Numbered from the stretch's first letter, positions 46,824 through 58,950 are shown. The stretch: DNA of 64,000 bases from Leptobrachium leishanense (GCA_009667805.1 CM019075.1:14833738-14897737); one strand, 5' to 3'. Notes: a model not told the origin generated them from the sequence alone. Translations and numbers: made by a program.

Positions 46824-47693
46824 CAGGTTTATTCAAAGAATGGCTGCCGAAAGGTAACCGAACGCTGAAAATCAGCGTTTGGTTACCTTTCTTGTCCATT
46901 TGGCTATTCAGAGAGCAGGCAATTCGCCAAATGTTGGCGAATTGCCTGCACATATGGTGCCTGTTCGAGGGCAGTGAAATCCCCATAGCTTCATCTATTC
47001 AGAGAACTAAAACCAGCAGTGAAAAGTTGCCGAATTGCCCTGCCATTCGGTTGCTTCATTCGACAGGTTTATTCAGGCGAATCCCATAGGCTTCAATGTT
47101 AAAAATATTCCCGTTTTAATTCAGTATCTAATAAACCGTTCGTTATAATATTCTGCAGTAAAAAGATTATTTATTCTTAGATTTTTTTAGGATCTTTTAA
47201 GCATTTTTCGGGAAAAAAATTTTCTGATTTGTTTTAATTTTGTTTTTCAAGTGTTCGTTTTTTTTCTGTAACAGCCCTCTTTATTATCATTCATTGGATC
47301 ATATGTAAATTTCAGACATTTTCGCTCAGTAGTTTGTTTGCAAACAGCGTTTCACTTTCAAACATTCAAGCATATGGTTTCCTTTTTTTCACTCCATTCG
47401 TCTGTGGTGTCGGCTTTTTCCGGCGGCTGCTCTGCTCTCTGATCGGCTCCTGCTCGGGTTTCTCCGGCGGGGTTAATCCAGATGTTTTTGTGGGTTTCGG
47501 TGTGCATTCGCCTGAGTTTTAAGGTGAGCGTTCAGCAGGTTTTCAGTGGCTATTCCCTGCACTACGACGGCCCTGTGGTGCTTGATGAATACACCGAAGA
47601 GTCGCCGAAATGGGATCGCCAAATCACACCGAATTGAAGAGAACGAAAAGTCACCGAACGTGTGGTGACTTTTCGATTCTTTGAATAACCCTG
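46824..47693. mobile_element. CAGGG-ended non-autonomous transposon, copy C
   Basis: CAGGTTTATTCAAAGAAT to ATTCTTTGAATAACCCTG, 870 bases, flanked by ATA on both sides. It is inserted into an older member of its own wider family. Confidence 0.88.
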
Positions 47694-47911
47694 ATAGGCT
47701 TTAATGTTAAAAATATTCCCGTTTTAATTCATTATCTAATAAACTGTTTATTATTTTATTCTGCAGCAAAAAGTCTCTTTAGTTAATGATTTTTTTAGTA
47801 TCTTTTAGGCATATTTCGGGATTTTTTTCAGCAATTTTTTTTCTCCGCTTTTTATTTTAATAGCGGTTTTTCATTTTTCTGTAACAGACATTTTTATTAT
47901 CATTCATCTTA

Positions 47912-48337
47912 GGCTAGGGTCAGACGAAAGCAGTTTTAACGTGCGTTTAGACGCACGAAATCACGGCCGTGCTAGCAGCAAATGACGTCCAATGCCGGGG
48001 AACATACGAAATACGGCCGCATGAACGTTCGTCCGCGCAACGCAAGTGGCAAACGAACGCATTTTTTCTAGAACGTGATACCGCAAGTACTGACGTACAG
48101 AGTGCGCTGCGTCCGCTAGCGGCGTCTGTGCGTGATTAGGAGACGTCAGACGCTGCTCATGTCCGGCCAACATAACGTCCAGACACAAAAAGTGTTTTAT
48201 TGATGATCCGTACAAAATCACGGACGAAAAGGCGCATCGTATGACCGCTATCGCGTATTCCGTGAAAAAATGCGTCCATTCGTTCGAACGCACTTTTTCA
48301 CAGACAACGCGAAAAATGCCTTCGTCTGACCCTAGCC
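47912..48337. mobile_element. Harbinger-like MITE, copy 3 of 5
   Basis: GGCTAGGGTCAGACG to CGTCTGACCCTAGCC, 426 bases, TTA duplication at 47909-47911 and 48338-48340. Confidence 0.93.
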
Positions 48338-48722
48338 TTATATGTAATTTCCAGACACTTTCATTCACTAGTTTTTTTGACACTTTCAATCGTTTGTTTT
48401 TTTTCTTGTTTTTTACTCCGTTCGTCAGCTTATCGGGTTTTTCCGGCGGCTGCTCTGCACTGTGTACGGTGGCTCAGTGGCTTTTTCCGACGTGTTAGGC
48501 GTGTTTTTTGCAGCATTTCTGGCGGGTTTTCCCTGCACTCCGGGGACCCTGCGGTGAATGCTGAATTCACCGTAGGGTGGGGAAATTTGATTCTCCGAAG
48601 TGCAGGGAACGAGAAAGCACCGAAATGTCGGCGACATTTTTGAATAACCCCCTTTTTTTTAATTGTTTTCCCTTTAGAAAGATGTTGCAGGGTTACCACC
48701 GTGCCGAGAAAAGATCAACATA

Positions 48723-49600
48723 CAGGGTAAAGCAAAGAGATTTGAAAAGTCACTGCACGTTCGGTGACTTTTCGTTCTCTTCAATTCGGTTCCTTTTGCC
48801 GATCCCATTTCGGTGACCCTGCGGTATATTCAGCAAGCAGCACAGGGTCCCCGAATTGCAGGGAAAAGCTGTCGCAAACCTGACGAAAACTAACCGCAAA
48901 ACCCACCGAATGCACGCCGAAAACCCGCAAATACATCTGGATTAACCTGCCAAAAACCACGGAAAAACCCGAGCAGGAGCCGATCACCCGCAGCGAAGCC
49001 TCCGGAAAAAGCTGAGACCGCAGACAGAGTGAAGTGAGTAAATTAGAAAAACAGTTTGCATGAATGATTGAAAAGTGAAACACTGTTTGCAAAGAAACTA
49101 CTGAGCGAAAATGTCTGAAATTTACATATGATTCAATGAATGATAATAAAGAGGGCTGTTACCGAAAAAATAAGTAAACTTAAAGAAAAAAAAGAAAAAA
49201 AAATCGAACTTTGAAAAGAAAAAAAGAATTAAGAAAAATGCTTCAAATATCCTAAAAAATCTATGAATAAATAGACTCTTTACTGCAGAATTTTATAATG
49301 AACGGTTTATTAGATATTGAATTAAAACAGGAATATTTTTAACATTGAAGCCTATGGGATTCTCCTGAATAAATTTGCCGAATGAAACCACCGAATGGCA
49401 GGGCATTAGGGGAACCTTTCACTGCTGGTTTGTGTTCACGAACAGGCACCGAACAGGCACCGTATGTGCAGGCAATTTGCCAGGATTTGGCGAATTGCTT
49501 GCTCTCTGGATAGCCGAATGGCCAGGAAAGGTAACCGAACGCTGATTTTCAGTGCTCGGTTACCTTTCTCAAGCAATTCGGAGCTCTTTGGATAACCCTG
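48723..49600. mobile_element. CAGGG-ended non-autonomous transposon, copy D
   Basis: CAGGGTAAAGCAAAGAG to CTCTTTGGATAACCCTG, 878 bases, flanked by ATA (48720-48722 and 49601-49603). Same orientation as copy A. Confidence 0.9.
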
Positions 49601-50009
49601 ATAGCAGGGTGAATGCGCCGTCCTAACATTTCAAATAATCAAGTGATGGCGCAGGAGGCGGAGCCATTGACCCTGCTATACACATTGTGGACATTTTTGT
49701 CATTTAAAATGTCATTTAGAACAAGAGCAAGGTGCCTTTTTTTTAAAGCGAACTACACTATAATTTAAAAATCGGTGATTTTCCATCACGGTGCCCTGGC
49801 AGACTGGTGTGTCGCAAAAGGACCTTGGATTTGTCGTGCAAAGACAGTATGAGGTGTGTGAGCAACAGGATGATGGCACAATGTGTGGGTAAGGGCACAA
49901 AAGGGAGATACATTATTAAAGGGACACTACCGCTTACATATGCTGTAACTAGATCACTTGTGCATTACAAAGAAAACCACATTATGAAACACGTTATAAA
50001 ACACATTTT

Positions 50010-50250
50010 AGGAACCCCTAAAAATACACCCGCACACCCTGAACATATGGAGGAGCCCCTAAAAAGTAACCCGCACACCCTGAATATATGGAGGAGCCCC
50101 TAAAACGACACCCGCACACCGTGAATATATGGAGGAACCCCTAAAAAGACACCCGCACACCCTGAATATATGGAGGAGCCCCTAAAAAGACACCCACACA
50201 CCCTGAATATATGAAAGAGCCCCTAAAAAGACACCCAGACGTCCTGAATA
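50010..50250. repeat. 41-base minisatellite, left part
   Basis: Unit CCCTGAATATATGGAGGAAC, CCCTAAAAAGACACCCACAC, A. Continues at 51650 on the other side of a Tc1 insertion. The 400 bases before it are unassigned. Confidence 0.95.
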
Positions 50251-51649
50251 CAGTGGGGCAAAAAAGTATTTAGTCAGCCACCAATTGTGCAGGTTCTCCC
50301 ACTTAAAAAGATGAGAGAGGCCTGTAATTGTCATCATAGGTAACTTCAACTATGAGAGTCAACATTCCTCCATGCAGATCTCCTCTAGAGCAGTGATGTT
50401 TTGGGGCTGTCGCTGGGCAACACGGACCTTCAACTCCCTCCAAAGGGAGTTGAGATCTGGAGACTGGCTAGGCCACTCCAGGACCTTGATATGCTTCTTA
50501 CGAAGCCACTCCTTCGTTGTCCGGGCGGTGTGTTTGGGATCATTGTCCTGCTGAAAGACCCAGCCACGTTTCATCTTCAATGCCCTTGCTGATAGAAGGA
50601 GGTTTTCACTCAAAATCTCACGATACATGGCCCCAATCATTCTTCCCTTTACACGGATCAGTCGTCCTGGTCCCTTTGCAGAAAAACAGCCCCAAAGCAT
50701 GAAGTTTCCGCCACCATGCTTCACAGTAGGTATGGTGTTCTTTGCATGCAACTCAGCATTCTCTCTCCTCCAAACACGACGAGTTGAGTTTTTACCAAAA
50801 CGTTCTACTTTGGTTTCATCTGACCATATGACATTCTCCCAATCCTCTTCTGGATCATCCAAATGCTCTCTAGTAAACTTCAGACGGGTCCGGACATGTA
50901 CTGGCTTAAGCAGGGGGACACGTCTGGCACTGCAGGATTTGAGTCCCTGGCGGCGTAGTGTGTTACTGATGGTAGCCTTTGTTACTTTGGTCCCAGCTCT
51001 CTGCAGGTCATTCACTAGGTCCCCTCGTGTGGTTCTGGGATTTTTGCTCACCGTTCTTGTGATCATTTTGACCCCACGGGGTGAGATCTTGCATGGAGCC
51101 CCAGATCGATGGAGATTATCAGTGGTCTTGTATGTCTTCCATTTTCTAATGATTGCTACCACAGTTGATTTCTTCACACCAAGCTGCTGCCTATTGCAGA
51201 TTCAGTCTTCCCAGCCTGGTGCAGGTCTCCAATTTTGTTTCTGGTGTCCTTCGACAGCTCTTTGGTCTTGACCATAGTGGAGTTTGGAGTGCGTCTGTTT
51301 GAGGTTGTGGACAGGTGTCTTTTATACTGATAACAAGTTCAAACAGGTGCCATTCATACAGGTAACAAGTGGAGGACAGAGGAGCCTCTTAAAGAAGATG
51401 TTACAGGTCTGTGAGAGCCAGAAATCTTGCTTGTTTGTTTGTACTGTAGGCGACAAAATACTTATTTTCCACCATAATTTGCAAATAAATTCTTTAAAAA
51501 TCAGACAATGTGATTTTCTGGATTGTTTTTCCTCATTTTGTCTCTCATAGTTGAAGTTACCCATGATGACAATTACAGGCCTCGCTCATCTTTTTAAGTG
51601 GGAGAACCTGCACAATTGGTGGCTGACTAAATACTTTTTTGCCCCACTG
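50251..51649 (-). mobile_element. Tc1-like DNA transposon inserted in the minisatellite
   Basis: 1399 bases with nearly identical inverted repeats of about 105 bases (50251-50358 and 51541-51649) beginning CAGTGGGGCAAAAAAG. The target dinucleotide TA is duplicated (50249-50250 and 51650-51651), and deleting the element and one TA restores the array unit GAATATATGG exactly. It encodes a damaged transposase on the minus strand. Confidence 0.97.
50359..51275 (-). pseudogene. Tc1-like transposase, inactivated
   Basis: Cut-and-paste DDE transposase of the Tc1/mariner superfamily. The minus-strand start codon is at 51275, and the first 30 or so codons (MVKTKELSKDT onward) run into a stop because one base is missing near 51190. 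The frame then continues for 272 residues. The paired helix-turn-helix region comes first, then the catalytic Asp in WSDETK and the second Asp in FQQDNDPKH. In the third block, where the family has a PIE(N) motif, nine bases are missing and it reads [12 protein letters not shown], so the catalytic Glu is gone. The C-terminal tail is also cut short, ending at MEEC where the inverted repeat begins. The protein cannot catalyse transposition, so this copy moved with an enzyme supplied elsewhere or decayed afterwards. Confidence 0.93.
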
Positions 51650-52275
51650 TATATGGAGGAACCCCTAAAAATACACCTGTACACCCTGAATATATGGAGG
51701 AGCCCCTAAAAATACACCCGCACACCCTGAATATATGAAGGAACCCCTAAAAAGACACCCGCACACCCTGAATATATGGAGGAGCCCCTAAAAAGACACC
51801 CACACACCCTGAATATATGACGTAGCCCCTAAAAAGACACCCTGAATATATGGAGGAGCCCCTTAAAAGACACCTGCACACTCTGAATATATGGAGGAAC
51901 CCCCAAAAGGACACCCACACACCCTGAATATATGGAGGAACCCCTAAACGGACACCCACACAGCCTGTGGAGGAACCCCTAAAAAAGACACCCACACACC
52001 CTGAATATATGGAGGAACCCCTAAAAAAGACAGCCGCACACCCTGAATATATGGAGGACCCCTAAAAAGACACCCGCACACCCTGAATATATGGAGGAAC
52101 CCCTAAAAAGACACCCACACACCCTGAATATATAGAGGAACCCCTAAAAAGACACCCACACACCCTGAATATATGGAGGAACCCCTAAAAAGACACCCAC
52201 ACACCCTGAATATATGGAGGAACCCCTAAAAAGACACCCACACACCCTGAATATATGGAGGAACCCCTAAAAAGA
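51650..52275. repeat. 41-base minisatellite, right part
   Basis: Same unit and orientation as 50010-50250. Unit variants include ACACCCGCACA and a few shortened copies near 51830 and 51965. 52276-52815 is unassigned. Confidence 0.96.
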
Positions 52276-52818
52276 GTGGCATTAGAAGGAAAATGAGAGG
52301 TACAGAGGAACCATGCTCTTTGGTGGTATGTGCGATTTTTAACTTATTGTTGTCTTTCTGACACATTTTAATTACAGGAGAGAATATGAAATACGTTTTA
52401 AGATCATCCTTAGGGGCCGTTTCACTTTGTCCTTCTCTAAATTTGTAGAAATTGTTTTTCGAGCTGGTCACACTGTTAAATAATTTGTTACACTGTATAA
52501 CATAATAAAAGAACACGCTGCAACGCAAAGGGAGCAGTATGAATTAAAATATTGTAGTAATCCTCTCAGGATCCCGAAATCCTGACATTTCACTAATAAG
52601 CTCAGATCGGGCCACTTGTTGATAGCTGAAGAAAATTCACTAAACCAGGAACCACAGGTCCAGTCGCTAAATGAAGGGATGTATGTAGATGTGGTCTTCA
52701 TTACAGCTCTGTGTATTGTGACTCCCCCCTCATCCTAATTCCTCCCGATACCCCCATGCCATATAATAATCCCCACATCATACAATAAACACATCGCAAG
52801 AGCTCCTGTGTGCTTTAA

Positions 52819-53245
52819 GGCTAGGGTCAGACGAACGCATTTTTAACGTGCGTTTAGCCGCACGAAATCACGGCCGTGCTAGCAGCAAATGACGTCCAAT
52901 GCCGGGGAACACACGAAGTACGGCCGCATGAAAGTTTGTCCGCGCAACGCAAGTGGCAAACGAACGCATTTTTTCTAGAACGTCAAACCGCTACTACTGA
53001 CGTACAGAGTGCGCTGCGTCCGCATAGAGGCGTGTGTGCGTGATTAGGAGACGTCAGACGCTGCTAATGTCCGGCCAACATAACGTCCAGACGCAAAAAG
53101 TGTTTTATTGATGATCCGTACAAAATCACAGACGAAAGGGCGCATCGTATGGCCGCTATTGCGTATTCCGGGAAAAAATACGTACGTTCGTTCGAACGCA
53201 CTTTTTCACGGACAACGTGAAAAATGCGTTCGTCTGACCCTAGCC
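52819..53245. mobile_element. Harbinger-like MITE, copy 4 of 5
   Basis: GGCTAGGGTCAGACG to CGTCTGACCCTAGCC, 427 bases, TAA on both sides. The ends are intact and the interior still has many CpG sites. Confidence 0.93.
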
Positions 53246-53248
53246 TAA

Positions 53249-54695
53249 ATCTTCACTCTGCCTTATTCGTCTGCCCCTCCATAATTGAAAATCATAAAAT
53301 TAGATATTATCGCTCTTTTTTCACCTCTTCTATTCAACTTATTGGATATTCTTCTACCATATTATATGTCGCGCTCTCGATCTCACCTCATAGTCATACA
53401 CCCCATGCTCTGGATACTTGCACTCCTCTCCCCTACTCGTTTCTATATCGCCCCAAATCTATCCTGTTGCCGTTTTGCTTATCTCGTTCATCTATGCTTA
53501 TTATCACACGCCGTACTTATTACGCTACTCCGCCTTATAACGTTCCCCTCCCCTCCATCCCGATTTATTGCCCATCCCAGTCCTTGATGTTATTCTCTCT
53601 CACTCTGTCCCTATTTTTACCCTGATCTCCATATTATCACGCTTTCCCTCCCATCACACATTCCTCCTGGTTGTTTATCACACCCCTGCCTGCATGTGAT
53701 CACATCCCTCCCATATTCTCTCGCCCTTCGTTAACTCATTCCCACATAGATGCCAAGAGAGTATTCCTGGATTAGCTCTGTGTGTCCAGGGGTTAATTGT
53801 CTCAGGATTCTACATTAACTTGTGCACTGCAAGAATCAAATCTCCAGAGAGACGATTAACCCCATGGGACACCAAGCTCAAACCCGACACCGTCCCTGGA
53901 AAACCGGGACAGTTGGCAACTATGAATCCCTATTATGTCCACACACCGCGTCATCAGACCCTCGTCTTCCTCACCGTTTTCTATCTGTTGATACCCCTAG
54001 ATCATTGCTATATACCCCAACCCATGGATTGACCTCTCCGTTCAGACACAGTTTTGCAAAAAAAGTCTATATTTAAGGGTGTTTCCAGGCCTTGAGCACA
54101 CTGGGAATGCACGATTTCGCTGTATTTGGCATTCTCGAACATAAAGCAGCGCTGCAGCTGCCACGGCTTCAGGTAGCCTATTACAGGAATCATGGCAGGA
54201 GGGGGGGGGACTATGGCGAGTCCCCACACTTATTTGGTGTAGAAACTGCCCCCTGCCCCACCCCATTCCTTCTCCTTGCTCAGATCCTCATTTATGGCTA
54301 AATAATGCGATTAAATATTAGCATACACCCCCCCCCCCTTGTTGTCCTCCCATGGTTTGTTCTGTCATTTTACCTTTCGGTTTGTTCTGTTTTTATCCGA
54401 TTTACCCTCCTCTTTAATTTGTACGCGCCCCTACACCCTCTCCGACCACGCTACACTTTTCATTCCCTCTCCCATTCCTTTGTTATTTTTCTTTCCTCTC
54501 GGAGGTTTCCCCTTTGATGGTTTATTTTACCCCCCCTTCGAGATCTCCCCCCTCTCTCCTGTCCCTCCCTATCAGCCTCCCTGTGCTCCGCCATCACGAT
54601 TTGAATCTTGTATTTTTTTTGGGAGGGGGGAGGCGAAGTTGGTTGTATACCCCTCCATCCCTTTGTTTACAAGGAGAAGTGATGATGTCACCGCA
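53249..54695. other. Pyrimidine-rich unassigned stretch
   Basis: 53250-53700 and 54330-54660 are C/T-rich with several open frames lacking any domain. 53880-53925 contains GGAAAACCGGGACAGTTGGC, a word also found near 55300. 54190-54250 has a decayed end of the CAGGGGTCAAGTC hAT family (GAGTCCCCACACTTATTTGG). No exon supported. Confidence 0.4.
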
Positions 54696-54774
54696 GTTAC
54701 CTAGCAACAACTGGGATAAATCGGGGCGAGTAGGTGGTTGCTAGGGAGCGTGTTCTCCGGTTTCCATGGTTACC
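54696..54774. promoter_or_regulatory. X-box-like motifs, first group
   Basis: GTTACCTAGCAAC at 54696-54708 fits the RFX consensus fully with a one-base spacer. GTTGCTAGGG follows at 54738, and GTTTCCATGGTTACC at 54760-54774. Candidate RFX sites only. Confidence 0.4.
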
Positions 54775-55044
54775 AAGCATCTGGCTCCTTTGTCGCTGAA
54801 TGAAACCCAGGGACCTGGCTGGTCCCTCCAATTAGCCAGCATCTTTCCGTAAGAGGGTGGAGGGAGGGGAGAGAGGATGTGGGGTACCATTGAGGAAATA
54901 AGTGAACCCCATGCCGCCATTAATACATAGAGCCTTCTCCTGCGGTCAATACTTAAGGACAATGGGGTGATGCCGTGCAGAATTATATATATATATATAT
55001 ATACGCACACACAGTGAGAGCATGCCTGAACAATAAATCCAGTA

Positions 55045-55152
55045 GAACCAGGAACTCAAACTCCGGCTGCCCCCAGATATTTCTGGACTATATCTCCCAC
55101 GATTCTCTGGCCATCTATTGCATTGACAGGATTCTGGGAACTGTAGGCAATC
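55045..55152. mobile_element. ACTACA-type MITE
   Basis: CAGATATTTCTGGACTATAT with CTCCCACGATTCTCTGGCC, then GGATTCTGGGAACTGTAGGC. The right outer end appears missing. Confidence 0.65.
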
Positions 55153-55291
55153 CTAAAGCATAGTTGCCAGCAGTCAGAGTGTTCCCGAGTTAGTGCTTGG
55201 CGTCGCAGGAGTTAATCATGCCAGAACGCTATATTTAACCGATCCGCTGCACGGCTCATATACCGGGACAATTAACCGACAGGACAGCGAG

Positions 55292-55392
55292 CAGAAAACC
55301 GGGACTGTCCCTGGAAAACCGGGACTGTCCCTGGAAAACCGGGACTGTCCCTGGAAAACCGGGACTGTCCCTGGAAAACCGGGACTGTTGGA
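55292..55392. repeat. 20-base tandem repeat, about 5 copies
   Basis: Unit CCGGGACTGTCCCTGGAAAA. The unit is itself partly palindromic (GGGACTGTCCC). A single copy with TTGGCAACTATG lies at 53895-53925. Confidence 0.95.
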
Positions 55393-55609
55393 AACTATGC
55401 TTAAAGATCCTTTTTTTCAGCATCAGCCTGATCTCCAAACTGTTTACTCTTCCTCCTGAAATCCCACCCCCCTCCTATTTTTATACAAACCCCCCCACAC
55501 ACACCCAGAAACACTTATTTCCTTTTATTCCTTCTATCTGCTGCTCCCTCTATCATCAATGTTATCTTTAAGGCCCACCCATCCCTAAAAGCCCTAAAAC
55601 AGATTATCA

Positions 55610-55680
55610 GTTGCTAGGGGAAACAACTGTTGCCTAGCAACACTTGAGATGGGATGCATCCCGTCAGATTCCATGGCAAC
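55610..55680. promoter_or_regulatory. X-box-like motifs, second group
   Basis: GTTGCTAGGGGAAAC (55610-55624), GTTGCCTAGCAAC (55629-55641, full consensus) and GATTCCATGGCAAC (55667-55680) lie within 71 bases. The first two could also form a hairpin. 55681-56194 is otherwise unassigned. Confidence 0.45.
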
Positions 55681-56194
55681 ACTTCATCCATCCCAAGGTT
55701 CCAGAATTCGCAATTAACTTTGTCCTCGCTGCTGTCAAACCTTTCAATGGTACCTCTACGTTACCTTTTTAACCCCTTCAGTGCCACAGTCCTGATAGCT
55801 CTTCATTCTGCCACGACAGCCTTGTAATTGGTCATATGCCACAATACACCCGACAGTCTGTTAACCCTTCAAAAAGCCATAGGCGTGGCAGCCTATTAAC
55901 CCTTTACACCGCCTGGCATGTCAGCTTGTTACCATGTTACAATGACTAGCAGGTCAGCTTCTTGACTGTGTACAGTGACAGGCATGTCGCCTGCTAAGCG
56001 CTGCGCGTCACTCCGGTGCGAGTTGCACAGCCTGGTTAATTCCGATCAGTGCATAGGGGGGGGGGGGCGCTCCCCTGCGAGCATGTTCCTGTTAATCGGC
56101 GGATGAACCCTTAATTGAAAGCTGGGACAGAAATAGGGCAAATGTGTGAAGTGACATCATGGCTGTAAAAGCACAGCGTGCGATAATCTGAGAC

Positions 56195-57010
56195 CAAAGT
56201 GGCGACACAGTATGACCCCACAACACACCCAGTGACACAGTGTGACCCCACAACGCACCCAGAAACACAGTGTGACCCCACAACGCACCCAGAGACACAC
56301 TGTGACCCCCGCATAGCACTCAGAAACACAGTATGACCCCGCAACACACCCAGTGACACAGTGTGACCCCACAACGCACCCAGAAACAGTGTGACCCCGC
56401 AACACACCCAGTGACACAGTGTGACCCCACAACGCACCCAGAGACACACTGTGACCCCCGCATAGCACTCAGAAACACAGTATGACCCCGCAACAGACCC
56501 AGTGACAGTGACACAGTATGACCCCACAACGCACCCATAAACACGCTGTGACCCCCGCATAGCACTCAGAAACACAGTGTGACACCGCAACACACACAGT
56601 GACACAGTGTGACTCAACAACGCACCCAGAAACACACTGTGACCCCACAACGCACCCAGAAACACAGTGTGACCCCGCAACACACCCAGTGACACAGTGT
56701 GACACAGTGTGACCCCACAACACACCCAGAAACACACTGTGACCCCCGCATAGCACTCAGAAACACAGTGTGACCCCGCAACACACCCAGTGACACAGTG
56801 TGACACAGTGTGACCCCACAACACACCCAGAAACACACTGTGACCCCCGCATAGCACTCAGAAACACAGTGTGACCCCGCAACACCGCCAGTGACACAGT
56901 GTGACCCTGCAACAAAGCCAGTGATACAGTGTGGCCCCACAACACAATCAGTAATACAATGTGACCCCACAACACACCATGACAATGACAGTGTGACCCT
57001 GCAACACACC
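56195..57010. repeat. 30/33-base minisatellite
   Basis: Units alternate ACACAGTGTGACCCCACAAC GCACCCAGAA and ACACAGTGTGACCCCGCAAC ACACCCAGTG, with a longer CCCCCGCATAGCACTCAGAA form. The order of three unit types repeats, so larger blocks were duplicated. Minus-strand frames of up to 248 codons (Cys/Val/Gly-rich) are artefacts. Confidence 0.95.
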
Positions 57011-57029
57011 CAGACTCTCTCACCTGAGG

Positions 57030-58098
57030 TCCTTCTTTTATGGGGCTCCTCTATATATTCAGGGTGTGTGGGTGTCTTTTTAGGGGCTCCTCTATATATT
57101 CAGGGTGTGTGGGTGTCTTTTTTGGGGTTCCTCCATATATTCAGGGGGTGTGGGTGTCTTTTTAGGGGCTCCTCCATATATTCAGGGGGTGTGGGTGTCT
57201 TTTTAGGAGCTCCTCCATATATTCAGGGGGTGTGGGTGTCTTTTTAGGGGCTCCGCCATATATTCAGGGTGTGCGGGTGTCTTTTTAGGGGTTCCTCCAT
57301 ATATTCAGGGGGTGTGGGTGTCTTTTTAGGGGCTCCTCCATATATTCAGGGGGTGTGGGTGTCTTTTTAGGAGCTCCTCCATATATTCAGGGGGTGTGGG
57401 TGTCTTTTTAGGGGTTCCTCCATATATTCAGGGTGTATGGGTGTCTTTTTAGGGGCTCCGCCATATATTCAGTGTGTGCGGGTGTCTTTTTAGGGGCTCC
57501 TCCATATATTCAGGGTGTGCGGGTGTCTTTTTAGGAGCTCCTCCATATATTCAGGGGTGTGGGTGTCTTTTTAGGGGCTCCTCCATATATTCAGGGGTGT
57601 GGGTGTCTTTTTAGGGGCTCCGCCATATATTCAGTGTGTGCGGGTGTCTTTTTAGGGGCTCCTCCATATATTCAGGGTGTGCGGGTGTCTTTTTAGGGGC
57701 TCCTCCATATATTCAGGGGGTGTGGGTGTCTTTTTAGGGGTTCCTCCATATATTCAGGGGGTGTGGGTGTCTTTTTAGGGGCTCCTCCATATATTCAGGG
57801 TGTGCGGGTGTCTTTTTAGGGGCTCCTCCATATATTCAGGGTGTGTGGGTGTGTTTTTAGGGGTTCCTCCATATATTCAGGGTGTGCAGGTGTCTTTTTA
57901 GGGTTTCCTCCATATATTCAAGGCATGCAGGTGTCTTTTTAGGGGTTCCTCCATATATTCAGGGTGTGTGGGTGTCTTTTTAGGGGCTCCTCCATATATT
58001 CAGGTGTGTGGGTGTCTTTTTAGGGGTTCCTCCATATATTCAGGTGTGTGGGTGTCTTTTTAGGGGCTCCTCCATATATTCAGGGTGTGCGGGTGTAT
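57030..58098. repeat. 41-base minisatellite, inverted array
   Basis: Unit CTCCATATATTCAGGGTGTG, TGGGTGTCTTTTTAGGGGCT, C is the reverse complement of the array at 50010 and 62997. It starts directly after the 30-base array. The right flank GTATAGCAGAGCTGTAC matches, inverted, the left flank of the array at 62997. Confidence 0.97.
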
Positions 58099-58517
58099 AG
58101 CAGAGCTGTACACCAATAAAACTCCCAGCAATGAGTCTGTAAACTATAATAAAGATTTCTGAAAATCTCTTGTATTCTAAGATACATTTTTACTTTCATA
58201 AATCAACCATAAAAGGGCCACCTGCAAAGAGAGCCCACCTAGACATCAAGATAGCTTAACTGGCATCCCAAAGAAAGATAAAAAAAATGTCAAATATAGA
58301 CTGGTTTCCAGCGAGCAGACAAAAGTATTGGAAGGAAGGTAGACCCTGCAGCCTGTCGTTTGCCTGCTGAGAAATCAGGGGGATTGGTTTTTGGGATGAC
58401 AAAATTAAAAAAAAGTAGACATGGAAGGATGAGCGCTGATAAGAGTAGCTCTTAGCAGACCTTAACCTGCTGTATACGAGGCTTTTTAGAGTTGGGAGAT
58501 GTTTATTGGGTGGTACT

Positions 58518-58817
58518 CAGGGGTGATGTACAAGGGAAAGCATAGGAACACAGTTCCTCCACTATTTTTGCTGAAGGAACAGAGTTCCCATTGGTCCCAC
58601 ACACTATAAAGCTTATATTCAGGTGTTCAATCAGATCTTTCCCTGTTAAGTCACAATAAATATAGGATTTATCATATATTTCTGCTAAATTCCACATATA
58701 TATATATATATATCAGATCTGAGGGTGTGTTTGTGTTACGTGTGAGATGATAAGTGCTAATTGGGGGCAGAAATCTCAGTGAGTTTTCCCACTTCTTTGT
58801 TTTGTAGTTGACCCCTG
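58518..58817. mobile_element. hAT-type MITE, copy 4 of 4
   Basis: CAGGGGTGATGTACAAGG to GTAGTTGACCCCTG, 300 bases, with a perfect 8-base duplication GTGGTACT (58510-58517 and 58818-58825). This copy fixes the family as hAT-type. 58099-58517 is unassigned. Confidence 0.93.
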
Positions 58818-58950
58818 GTGGTACTATAATTGGTTTATGGGTACACAGTACTATGTACAATATATCTTCTTTTATTTATGTTTATATACTTATAAAAAAA
58901 AACATTTTGCCACCTCTCCTGCTTTTGTTATTTTACAGGGAGAGGGCTAA

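Larger units (their letters stand above)
46542..48651. mobile_element. Older related element carrying two nested insertions
   Basis: Left end GGGGTTATTCAGAGAG, right end GAATAACCCC. The interior is interrupted by copy C of the CAGGG family (46824-47693, duplication ATA) and by Harbinger-like MITE copy 3 (47912-48337, duplication TTA). Across the breaks GCGAATCCC-ATA-GGCTTTAATG and CATTCATC-TTA-TATGTAA rejoin in the family order. It is more diverged than its guests, so it is older. Confidence 0.8.

Noticed and set aside
50372..51271. Plus-strand open frames of 60-214 codons opposite the Tc1 transposase
   Set aside because: They are antisense shadows of the transposase pseudogene.
53224..54704. 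Several pyrimidine-rich open frames of 70-133 codons
   Set aside because: Low-complexity Ser/Pro/Leu proteins without a domain, in stop-poor C/T-rich DNA.
56111..56857. Minus-strand open frame of 248 codons, Cys/Gly/Val-rich
   Set aside because: It is a translation of the 30/33-base minisatellite. Several overlapping frames are open and no domain is seen.
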